NCBI GenBank assembly: GCA_036852015.1
Contig: JAANDG010000084.1
Location: forward strand, 1 to 64,000
Length of the DNA: 64,000 nucleotides
Reading direction: 5' to 3'
DNA from: Pelodera strongyloides
Lineage: Eukaryota; Nematoda; Chromadorea; Rhabditida; Rhabditidae
Below are positions 11,501 to 23,500 of this stretch, one piece after another. Below the pieces are notes generated by a model. It did not search any database. It was given only the letters and a program-made list of their open reading frames with translations, and was not told where the DNA came from. Position 1 is the stretch's first letter, and each line of letters starts with the position of its first letter. A program made the translations under genes and the position numbers.

Positions 11501-14500
11501 GTTGGCGATCGGTTGACTGATATTGATTACATTGATGACGGACAAAACGATCAGTGGTGAGTATATGATATTATTATACGTACGTCTGTCCCTATTGTCT
11601 GCGAAGTGTACAATTGCCACTCCTACACCTTGTGAAAGTGAAATGTTTCGGTGGCTGAGTGAAAGCGCTAGGTTACTGCTCAGCTCACTCTTTCGCAGAC
11701 TTTCGCGAGTATTTTTTGCCTCATTCTCATTGTGTGTGTGAGCTCATAGAATAGTCTTGTTTTTTATTCCAATGATAAAAAATACGATTATCTCTTAAAA
11801 ATTTAGTTGTGAACTGCTGGCCTTTTTGCGTGTCAACTTCGATGCTTGTTTCGCTTTCCTTTCTCTAGCCGCCTCCTGGCATGGCTAAATTGTTGATTGT
11901 TGCGCAGTTGCCCGCGCTTGTTTGGAACAAATGTGAAGTGACAGCAATGCATGCAATTTGGAGATTTCCACACTGCACAGTGCTTTACAAAGCAATGTTT
12001 GCTATCAGTGATTGCCGGATTGCGCGTTGGGATTATGTCATATGTTGATCTTGTGCTTTTGTGATTTGTCTAACGCTAACTAACAATTGGTGAACGATCC
12101 TTCGGTTTCTTCACCTATTATGGGCATGGGCTGGGCTCATAAAATTTCATTTCCGATTTCCGCATGCTATTTGTGACAGGCTATAATTTCCATGCGTAAT
12201 TTCGGAGATGGTCGCTTAGTTGTGAGTCGAACCGTAAATTACCACTGATACGTTTCACCCAAATCTATATATTTGCATTTGCCTCCGGAGATGGTCAAAG
12301 CCAATCCGGAGATGGTTGATGCGTAATTTTACGCATAGATTTATAGCCTGATTTGTGATTGGTGAACATATCGATAAGGTTCTTCTTCTTATCCTCTCTC
12401 CTCTCTCTATGGAATTGGCCGGCCACCAAGTTATTTGTTATTCTGACTTACTTCATTTACTCACGGGTTCTGTGCTTTTGCTTTAACCATCTAGCTCTAG
12501 CTACTGATTTCTGATGATCAAAGTTTGATAAATTGCGTGAGGATAGTAAAAGCATGTTTATTATTATTGCATAATCGTTTTATCAGCGCTAGGGAACTTT
12601 ATTATTTAACAGTCAACAGTACAGACAAAAGTGCGCCATCTTTCTCTTTGTGGAGAAGACGGGACTAATGTCTCTCTGATTAGTCATCACTGTTTCGAAA
12701 TTGCGCTGCAGCACGCACGCAAAGAGTGCCATGTTTGTTTCTGCAATAGCAATTTCTGCTTATTTGGCGCAGGCTCTAGTGCTCACAATTAGTGTTATTT
12801 TTTATATAATTTATTGCGACTTTAACAGAAATAGTCACAGTTAAAGTTTTTTTTAATATATCTAGTATCTTCATTGTTTTTCATTGATCATCTTCCTCCA
12901 GCTTCTCTGATTAGTCTGCTTCTGCTTCTTGCTTTGACACTTTTCTTTCGAAAATCAGTTTTATTTATCTTTTCCATATTCTTTCATTCAGATGCCCCTC
13001 GTTTCTGTTTTTGATACTATGGATATATTAAAGGGTCAGGCCCATTTCAGGCAACCCCTATGTTTGACTATTCGATATTTTTTAACTTTACCATAAATTA
13101 AGAAAGATATACACGCGAATTTCCAGAAAAAGAGCGCCATTCATATAAATATTTTTAATTATTCATACCCATACACAACTATATACCGTAGATTGTAGGC
13201 GTGCAATATAGAATGGTAGTATGGACAAACGTGCATGCACGAGCTCCATTTTTTCGGCGATTTTTTTTTTGTTTTTTTCGTTGTCTTGCTTGTTTGTTTG
13301 TAAACTTTATTTATTTTGTATGCTCTCTGATTCTTTCTGTTTTTTTTTCTTGTGTCTGTTTGTTTGCTTTTTGTTATTGTGCAACTATGTTGGATGTGAC
13401 TACATGCAAGTTCCCGAATCGTTGCTTTCGCTGTTAGCCATCTCCGTTCTTTGTATTCCACCCCATTTTATTTATTACATTAAGTTATTTTGCTGCTTCT
13501 TACAGGGGGTATCCACTTTACATCAATGGCTAATACTGATGTATCTAGGTGGCAGATTAACAACGAGTTGCAGGTTGGTTTATTTTCTTTCTAAAACCGA
13601 TTTTATTTTGAGGTTTGAGGTTGTATAATTTTTGTTTACATGTTTATGACAATTGTGTGGATTTGTTTTATCACGTCCTTCCAACTGGGAGGGAAGCACT
13701 ATAAGAGCACATTCGAATGCGCAATATTATTTGCCGTCTTGTTTTATTAATCTTATCTCTTATCGTTATCCAGACTATCGCCGCATGAGTCTTGAGTGGG
13801 CATACTTTATGAAACTTCTTCAACGTTTATGGAGTAAGACTCGTTTTGTTTTGGAGAGTTGCGAAAAAATTCCCTACTTATACCTTGAAACGTAGAAAAA
13901 GCAATTGCGGAACTATTTCGGTTGTTCAACACTAATCGGCGACTCTCCTTTTATACGTAGCCGTAGCCGGCTCCGTTACAAACCAACCTTTCTCCTTTAT
14001 ATAATAAGATCGGTGGTAAACTTAGTGAGTGACATACGTTTTCTTTAGAAAAACGAACACAAATTGAAACTGGTCCGCGGACGACGATTGTGGAATGTTG
14101 TTGGCGTTACAACGAGATATGTCTTCGGAGTACACGAATAAGGTGAGTGTAAATTCCAAAAATATTGTTTTGTTAAAGTGGAACACTGGCCGCTTTTTGT
14201 AATGCATCGTGCACTGTGCACAATTGAATTCTTGCGTATTTATGCAAAGTTGCTCCAATTTAGCCCGTTTTTCATTCTAATTTATGTTCGTTTGCATAAG
14301 CTGCATACGAATATTTCTGTTGGATTGGATAATTATATTCCTGTGTATTAAACGTAAAAAACGGAACGATTTCCAATAGCCGTTTGCACGGTATTTTTTC
14401 AAATTGCGTTACAAGGAATGTTGTTAGTTGTTGTTAGATAATTTTTGTATGTATCGTTGTAGGATCGATTTGGAGGCAACCGACCCGTGTCAGCTGGAAT

Positions 14501-17500
14501 GCTGTGAAATTGACTGAACTGGGAAGAAATTGGACAATGGCAAGCGTTGAATTTTATTAATTTATTGATGTCCGTGCGTCCGTGTCTTGATACTAATCTA
14601 AATACTGTGTTTTATTTTGTACTTTTCGTTGTAAAAAGAATAACTACACGTGGTTTTTTTTTAATATTGAACGCAGCTTGAACGCTAAATACTGGCCGGA
14701 TTTTATAACTTATGATAGACAACCGTATTTCCATCTTTTCATGTCTTTGTTAAAGATAGTTGAACTACTTATTTTTGTCATCCTTAGATGTGTTGTGCAA
14801 TCGGTTCGTTGTGTTTATTAGCAATCCGACCGGGAAGCACTGTTCATTAGTTCTTAGTCCTGATTTTATCGGTTGTTTACAACGTTCGTACATGAATTAA
14901 AAGTACTCTGCCCAACGTTATAGTTAGGGAACAAACTTATACTCAAGTAATGTATCATATTATAATAACAGCTTTATTTTATTATACCTTCCAACTTTTC
15001 AGTCGATTATTCCCACTGATGCCGTTTCTTATCGATTATGTTATTGTGTTTTCCAATCAAAATTATTATTATGTGTATTTGTAAACAAGTTCTCTTCAAT
15101 AAACTATTATCCTACTGTCTTGTGTTACCTGGTATTATGTGCTGCTTAATATATAATCATGTGTTATGTTCTTGGATGGCTAAGTAAAATCAACCGGGTC
15201 GCGGCCATTTTTGAGCCATCTTTTATAAATGAAAACACTTAGTGGATAATAGGAAAACAATAAATGTTTCCAGTGAATGCTCTATTTCCATATTAATGTG
15301 CTCCTTATTCCTTACTTCACTAGTCACTAGAAATTCGATTTACCAAGCTTCCATTCAACCCCACATATCACCGCTTTTTTCGTTTCCATCTTGTTGCCTG
15401 AAATGGAGCTCGTGCATGCACGTGTGTGACGTGTTTGCACACTTGCATTCTATATTGCACGCCTACAATCTACGGTATATAGTTGTGTATGGGTAGGAAT
15501 AATAAAAAAAATTTATATGAATGGCGCTTCTTTTCTGGAAATCCGCGTGTATATCTTTCTTAATTAATGGTATAGTTAAAAAATATCGGTTAGTCAAACA
15601 TAGGGGTTACCTGAAATGGGCCTGACCCTTTAATTAATTCATTTCATGAATTCAAAATGTATAATTCCCTGAGCACTGTTTGCATAAGAAAAAAAAGGAA
15701 ATCATTAGAAAGGTTATGAAAACACGAAACTTGGGAAGGCGCTATTCTTTTCAAGATATCGCAGCGGAAAAGTGGATTAGGCTTTTCAAACTGAATTATT
15801 TCCTTTTGCAGCACGGACATTGAAATGGATGACTTGACTCCGCAGACTCGTTACAGACAGGGAAACATTGAACAGCAGGTAAGTGTTCATTTCTAGGCTT
15901 TATTTTCTAGATAAAGTGGTATGTCATGTGGTTAGTGAACGTATACTGGACAACTATTCCAAATTATATATGCAATTATGTGCCCTTCCGACATAGACGG
16001 ATGGGTAACTTTGCACGTACTCTATGAAAATGCGGCTGTCGGGCTTTCTAGAATGCGTTTCAAAACCACGGACATTGAAGCAATACGCAATACCGCTTTA
16101 AGGTTGTCGCTATGGGCGCTGGGGTTTATTTTGTTTGAATGATTTACTCGGCAGCGGAGTATAGCGAAGTGTTTTTCTCCCTTTCTGATTTTGTTATATT
16201 GGTATAACTTAGGTACCCGAGCTGTTCGATAACAACAACCTAGATGACTGCGAGACAGGTCTGGCCAGGGACATTATTGACACGCATCGAGAGATGCCGG
16301 TAAGTGTTTCGGTGCGGTACTTTCGTGGGTATTCGTTTAAGCTCCTAGTTCAATTATTCGAGCTACTGAAAAGAACTCCTTCGTCCTTCTTGTCCCTCCC
16401 TTTTCTTTAGATACTAGATATTCATATAAATTTATATAAAATTCCATTATGCCATCCTGGCTCCTGGCTGACACTGTATATTTTTTCAGGATTCGTTTGG
16501 AAGGATGCTGTGTGGGCCACGTAAGTTTTTGAGTCTTGCCTTTGCGCCCTTTATTTTCGTAATTTTCTCATTCCCATAAATTTCTTCCTAGTTTTACTTT
16601 CCAAACCTTTTTGTTTTGTTAAGTTGTATTCAGAAGGTCTCATTTCGTGGTATCTATCAAGGCTGCCGATGCTCGGTGCGGATCATAGCCATGTTTTTGA
16701 TTTATTTGATAGAATAATGAATATCATTGCAGTGAACAACGGCCTGTCACAGGGCCTTAGTGAGGATGTCGTAGGCACGGACTTCAGACCCCAGCTGACT
16801 GTGGACAATTCACTCTTTACTGATAAGTCGTGCAGACCTGCGGTACCCAAACCAAATGTAAGAATATTGATTGTGTTGTTAGGTAGTTAGGTTCATTTTT
16901 TTGTTGTGGACAATGTTGACGGTGTGTGATTGACACAGTCTTGTAGGTAGTAGAAAGCTATAGCGAAGCATTTTCATTTTCGCATGGTATTCAGTGATAT
17001 TTTTTATAGTTTTCTTTGTTTAAGGAAGTCACGAACCTGTCCTCCTTCAACAACAACCGCAAGTTTGTCACCAGCTACACCAACCAGACCTATAGGGTGA
17101 GTTTTCGTTTGCTATTGTTGGTGGCATGATTTTGTTAATCGTGTCATATTTCATATTGTGCGATAAAGCCACTGTAAAGCTAAAAGGATTCTGCGGGGTT
17201 AAGGTAAGCCAGGCTCGCAAGTAAGTGTACTTGCGAGCCTGGCCCCGTTTCCGCAGTGTATATGCGTTGAGGATTTGATGCAATCATGCAATGCACGGTT
17301 GTGGAGTCTGGAGTTAAGTTATCGACAGTTTGGTGTTTATTTATTAAAGCGAAATATCGGCCGGTTTTTGAAACGTATTGCGTACACCTGCTTTCTTATG
17401 CAGCATATGCAAATGAGCAAAAATTAGAATAAAAACTAGACCCCAATTTGCATAAATGCATAGGAATACAAGTACTTGAGATGCGTTTCAAAAACCGGCC

Positions 17501-20500
17501 GGTATTTCGCTTTAAATACTCAGCTGCGATTGGTTCTGCTTTTTCCCTTTTTTGAAAATTAGGCCTAGAATACGTAAATAGGAAAAAGAAGTGCGATTTT
17601 TGTGATGTGTTACTCTGATCACCGCGACGCATCCCTGTCTTGCTAGAAGTTTTGTTCAAATTGGGAAACCGGATCTCGAAAAAGTTTCTAGTAGGAATTA
17701 GAAATCTTATAGGAAACTGTACAGTCCTAGCTTAATTGTAAGACCTAAGCTATCTGACAAACAGCTTTCGGGTTTCACATAGACTTGATGGGCCCATCCG
17801 CCCATGAGCTATATAAAAGGTTAAAAAAGCTAGCATTCCTACTAGACTTATCTAACCCGGTTCGTACATTCCACGTGGGCAAGATGATCTTGATTTTTTC
17901 ATATTTGATCTTCTGAAGTACATTTTATCCTATTTTGTCTTCGACAAGGCAAGGTCTATATTTTCTCTTCTGAAATTCTGTATCGAACTCACATGAAAGG
18001 ATCCATGTCTTAGGGAGAGGATTTCACCACTGCAGTTGCATCATCGTTGTGAGTCCCCATGTAAATTTAGCGTCCCGCGTAAAATAATATAAATTCCAAA
18101 TATTTCTATATGCGATGTTTATAGAATAGTTTTCTTCGGTTTCACTGGTTTCGAGTTTTTTTCCTGCTTATCAGCACGTTCAAAAAAGTGTTTGAAATCC
18201 ATTACTGCTAACTGTCAATTGTAAGTCTCCCCAGGCGCATTTGTATTCAAAACTTGTGTCCCCGGGAGATAAAATAAAGCGACTCTGGTTCTTGACTGAG
18301 CGGACACTCAAGTGATAAAAGATCAATATCGGATGTTTATTTCTCGAAGACGGCGAAGGTCTCGCCGCAAATTAGCATGACGACCATTTATTTACAACAT
18401 GGGATATAGGCCGTCTACGTCTACCGATTTTCCCCTTTAGACTTTAGTTAGACACCTAACCAGGGATTTATTTTCTATGTCGCCGTTTAGAGGTGAATCT
18501 GCGTAGGCCACGTGAAAACGCATAGTTTCAGCTACATTTTCAATAAATAAAAGTGTTCGTTATATTTTTCAGAAGCGAGGAATTGGCCTTCTGAATTTTT
18601 AGCACGTTATGTGTGTAATGCAAAAAACGGCTAAATATTTAGTTGCCTGATAGCAATTTTCAGTCATTGGTAGTATAGTGGTGAGGGCATGGGATTGTCA
18701 AGACGAAGGTCAAGGGTTCGATTCCTCTATAATGATTTTTTTTTGCCATTTTTTTGTGTGTCTAATTTTGCATTAAAGCGCTAATAATTTTGTTTACTTA
18801 CCTTTTTTCGACTTTCAAACACTTTCCTAGTGTGAAAAATAACCATACCTGCCAACCAATACCAAAAAATGAGAAAAACATTTTCCAAGGTTTTCTGATA
18901 AAATCATGGTCCACTCACTATATGGAAAAAATTCGATGCCATAATATAATTTTTTTTAATGAATATTTATTTGCAACACGGATCTTACGACGATGGAAAT
19001 CGATAATAAAGTGCTTGCTTGACTAGAATGTGCGCAGACAAGGAGAATGATGTCGTCGTCAACTGTTGACTGTTGGTTCGTCTCGTAGCAGATCCTCTGA
19101 CTGGTCAACAAATACCTCTCCTTCGAGAATACCACGTAATGTTGTTGAGAAGGTATCAGATAGCTCTTATTCTAAATGAGAAGGAAGCAGAGGTCCGGCG
19201 AACGTACCAAACCCATCCTTGAATAGTGAAACTACTTCGGCAGCGTCGAAGAGCATTTTTGGTCAGTGAACCGAATATAAGGTGATTCAATGCTTTCCCA
19301 AATGTGTACTGGCCAAAACTACAAAGTTTATACCTTGTAGTTTGTTTAGCGATGCAATACCAACCATGAAACGATCAGGTGCCCAATGGCATTATCATGG
19401 CACGGCGTAATTCTCTTTGTCTGCGCACATTCTAGTCAAGCAAGCACTTTATTATCGATTTCCATCGTCGTAAGATCCGTGTTGCAAATAAATATTCATT
19501 AAAAAAAATTATATTATGGCATCGAATTTTTTCCATATAGTGAGTGGACCATGATTTTATCAGAAAACCTTGGAAAATGTTTTTCTCATTTTTTGGTATT
19601 GGTTGGCAGGTATGGTTGTTTTTCACACTAGGAAAGTGTTTGAAAGTCGAAAAAAGGTAAGTAAACTAAATTATTAGCGCTTTAATGCAAAATTAGACAC
19701 ACAAAAAAAATCATTATAGAGGAATCGAACCCTTGACCTTCGTCTTGACAATCCCATGCCCTCACCACTATACTACCAATGACTGAAAATTGCTATCAGG
19801 CAACTAAATATTTAGCCGTTTTTTGCATTACACACATAACGTGCTAAAAATTCAGAAGGCCAATTCCTCGCTTCTGAAAAATATAACGAACACTTTTATT
19901 TATTGAAAATGTAGCTGAAACTATGCGTTTTCACGTGGCCTACGCAGATTCACCTCTAAACGGCGACATAGAAAATAAATCCCTGGTAAGACACCTCAAA
20001 TAAACTTGGGATTTTCTTTCTTGAGCTGCCACTTTTGTTGTCCCCCTATTATTAAGGGTTTTCCCGAGTTGTATTGGCGCTTTTGACATCTGGTTATCTA
20101 TTATCGGTATACGAAATCACGTTATCAGACATTTTGTCTAGGTGTTCCCCGTTCCGAATATTAGTTATTTCGTTGTTTACAATTTGCAAGCTTTACATCA
20201 TCCTAATTAGTTAGTAGTAATTGATCATTTTGTAAGGATACGCTAAGTAAGAATCATCTACATGTAAGGTTTTCTCTATTGTTCCCTTGCTCCTTGTTTA
20301 TTTGTTTCCTAGCGTTGACGCTTAGTTTTTTCAGTGGGTTTGCAGCTACTGCGTTTTAAGCATGTGATTTTTTTTTTGCTCCGGGCAAGTCTGCATCATG
20401 AGCTGTTAGTATCAGACCACCGCGTGAGGCTGGTGGAGTGGTGGGGTCATAGAGCGGCAGAGCGCCCTGTATTTTTAGACTTTAGATCAGTTGTGCTTTT

Positions 20501-23500
20501 TTTCGCTTTCTTATGGCGAAAAAGCCACATTTTTAATGTGGTGCATTCGTGTACTAAATCTAGAGCATAAATCGTCGGTTATTCAAAGTCGAATATAGTT
20601 TTATTTATTTTTGGCAGTAATTTTGAGTCTTTGTTTCGCGTTTTTTGGTTTGCGCCATTTGCGGGGTGGTTAGAGATAGTAGAGGTTTATTTTAATTTAT
20701 ATATATCGGTAGACGGTCTGTCTGAGTCTGATTCATTCTTTAATTATGTATTCAATCGGTATATTGTAAATGGGGGTAACTTATAATTAATTGTTGGTTT
20801 GATCATGCATTCATGCTGTGACAGTCAGCCTTTTGTTTGCACCCGTAACCCGTAGTGGCTGTAGCGTAGTCCGCGTAGTCTGTAGTTTGTTGTGAACATG
20901 TTTGGAGAAAAAAGTGAAGTTGGTTAAGTACTACAGTCCATGGAACGGTATTGCTCTTTCTTTATCTGTCTAGCTCCCTCTCTATTAGTCAACTGTCTAT
21001 CGTATCTGTGTATCTCCCTCCCTTCTCATTATCTCGTGTGAAAACGATTTCTCTCCTGAATTTGAATTCCTAGTCTAGTCTTATTTTCTAGCCCAGTTCG
21101 TACATTCATTCCACGTGCACAAGATGATCTTGATTTTTTTGAGTAGAGAACCTTTTTCCACTTGATTCGGGTCACAGGTTTAGTTGGCTTTCTTCAAATT
21201 TCAATCGGTGTAATAAGAAAAGTAGACGGAAAGTAGACATATTATAACTGAACATTCGAGAAAGATCAGTGTTTCAGGCAGTTAAGAATAAGCGCACTAT
21301 TTGTTTGTTCCCCTTAACTACTTGTCGTTCTTAACTAGTTTAATATGCAGCAGTTTCATCCCTTATGTTTTCCTTGACCTCTGTTCGTTACGCTCATTTA
21401 TTGTTTTTAGTTTCTTGATTTGTTTGCCTTACATTTCGCTCGCGTTACTTGCAGGCACTATTCCTCACACACTGGATGTATATAGTCTTGCTGCGTACAT
21501 TCTAAGTTTTGTACGCCAACTGTTTTCCATGTTTTTCTACTTAATGGTAAGCGGAAGCGGAAGCGAAAAGGGGTGGATGATCTAATGTTTTAATATGTTT
21601 TGTAAACGGTTTTGGACAATGTTGGATCGATCGATAGTCATCGTCAGATCGTCTGTTTATCGTTATAGACGACACGAGGTGGAGTAGTTGCAGGAGTTCA
21701 AATTGTTTGCGATCTAATTTGCGCATATCATCATTATCAGACATAGATCACAGTTCTAGCTCTGGGGCACGGTGAAACTGCAGTGATAATTAATATAATG
21801 TTTGCATTTTAGATCATAAATTCACAATTTTTTTAAAGTAAACCGTAACTGTGATGTCCTTACTTTCAGCCCAATCAGACGGAGAATGGCTACAGCTACG
21901 GCCACCTCAACAACAATGTGCACACGGAGAGCAGAGTGGGTCTTTCTTTTTTTTTGAAAGCGTGCCTTACAACGCTGTTTTCTGTAGACAGAGACAGAAA
22001 GCAGCGATAGGAATGTGATATAAAGGTTCATTTTATAGCTAGCGTTTTCTTTTTGGGTTCTCGAAGTTCGAAGTTTTATACTGTAGGGATGGGGACTTCC
22101 ATTCGTACGTAGATTTCTTCTCCGAGACATTTGCTTTTTGCTCACATAATGTCTATATTTTTCGTGTTGCTTATGTGTTTTCTTTGCATTTCAGGTTGAC
22201 AAAATCCGGAGTCGTCGATTGAAGATGAAGAAAGATAATAAGGAACAAGCGATGCTCGCTGAGGAGATCCCTGGTATGTTTTTTTGTTATAACTTCCATT
22301 ATTTATATTTTATTTTACGTCGACAAAGGCCTGTTCGCCGTAAGCACTTGCCGTATGATGTTCCGAGAATTCTTGACACTATTGACACCCTCTGCCGGAG
22401 CAAATAAGACTAACAATAAGGTAATAAAGTTTGCCATTAGTCATTACCTACTACCTATTACCTATATGGGGTGTCCAAAATTCCCCGCACGTACGTTTCG
22501 AATTGTCTTCACCTACCTACCGTATTACAGCACGTAATAAACCGGGTATTCATCTATTCATCCACTAGCTGGTAGAAATCGAGATTTTCTTGTGATTTAA
22601 TAGTTGTTAAGGGGTATACAAATTAATGTACTTGACGGGTCCGAGGTATTCTCTAATTGCTTCCATACATTCCCTAGTTCATGTTCATCACATGAAGCAA
22701 CCTACAGACTAGGATGGGGTTTAGGTCGTTTCATTTTTGTTCCTTACACCTTGTTTCCTGTCCGTCTGGTCTAGTTCACTACCTCACCGTCGTTCCTCCT
22801 CGAAGTGTCCTTTTCTTGGGGAAAGCGTCCAGTTGAGTAGCCGCCTGCTGGCTTGTGTATCGTTTGGCGATTTTCCTTGGCCCGGGGCCAATGCGTGTGG
22901 CCCTAGACTCTCGTATCTCTAGGACCTCTGCCCACTCTATGTGGCTTGGTACTCCGTCTGTTCTCCTAAGTTGTCCACGTCCTCTATTATGTTTCGTTGG
23001 ACGTCGCCGTCTCTGGAACTTCGTCTGGTTTGAGATATTCGTGTGTTCGATAATCTCTCTGTCCAAGTTCTGTGACATACTCATCATCACGTTTTGTTCG
23101 ATGTCTCCTTGGAATACACGCTTCCTTCGTCTCCTTGTTTGGTCTGGGTCGTAGCTCCCGATGTTGTCTCTCGTCCTCTGTGGCATCTCGGCGGTCTCGT
23201 GTTTTCCCGAACACCATCCATCATGTTGGCCCCCTCTGACCCTTTAATGGCCCGCGGTCTACAGGCCCAGTCGATGACCTCCTCGTTGCGCACACTATCT
23301 CCGTCTATGTGGAGTCCCCCGTTCGCGTAGTGAGTGTGTGGCTGTGCTCTGTGTGTGCCCCTTAGCTAATACTGGGTCCCTTCCTATTCGTCCGTATGTC
23401 TTGTTGGCTCTGGCCTGTGGCCTTCTAGGTCCCCACTTAGGTCCAGAAGCCAGCTGACTGAATATTAGGTGTTCTTAAACCTAAACGCACTCGCAATATA

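Larger units (their letters stand above)
18458..19988. mobile_element. 1531-bp foldback element with 8-bp TSD AGACACCT and tRNA-like units in both arms
   Basis: The left arm (18458-about 19050) and right arm (about 19408-19988) are near-identical reverse complements around a loop of about 357 bases. Termini are AACCAGGGATTTATTTTC and its complement with one terminal mismatch. The direct duplication AGACACCT stands at 18450-18457 and 19989-19996. An 8-bp TSD and CAGGG near the end suggest hAT-type mobilisation (inference). The arms differ only by small indels, implying recent origin or gene conversion. Each arm carries a degenerate tRNA-Asp-like sequence with a T-run behind it, pointing toward the loop. 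An identical 64-codon ORF occurs in each arm but is just the duplicated sequence. It lies in intron 10 of the 29-exon gene. Confidence 0.88.
17097..21869. other. intron 10 of the 29-exon gene, element-rich
   Basis: Besides the hairpin, MITE and foldback element listed separately, it holds a direct repeat of about 50 bases (GTTCGTACATTCCACGTG...CAAGATGATCTTGATTTTTT) at about 17866-17910 and about 21093-21146, flanking the foldback region. No further exon with fitting phase was found between 19997 and 21869. Confidence 0.6.

Noticed and set aside
13507..13573. Exon-like GIHFTSMANTDVSRWQINNELQ region as an exon of the 29-exon gene
   Set aside because: It breaks the phase of the host transcript and lies between the inverted ends of the TTAA element; the host exons on either side join perfectly without it.
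13201..13628. 135-codon Phe/Leu/Cys-rich ORF as a membrane protein
   Set aside because: It derives from a T-rich stretch inside the TTAA element and has no conserved features.
18790..19626. Two identical small ORFs (64-78 codons) as a duplicated gene
   Set aside because: They are mirror copies created by the foldback element's arms, have no recognisable domain, and contain no splice or start context.
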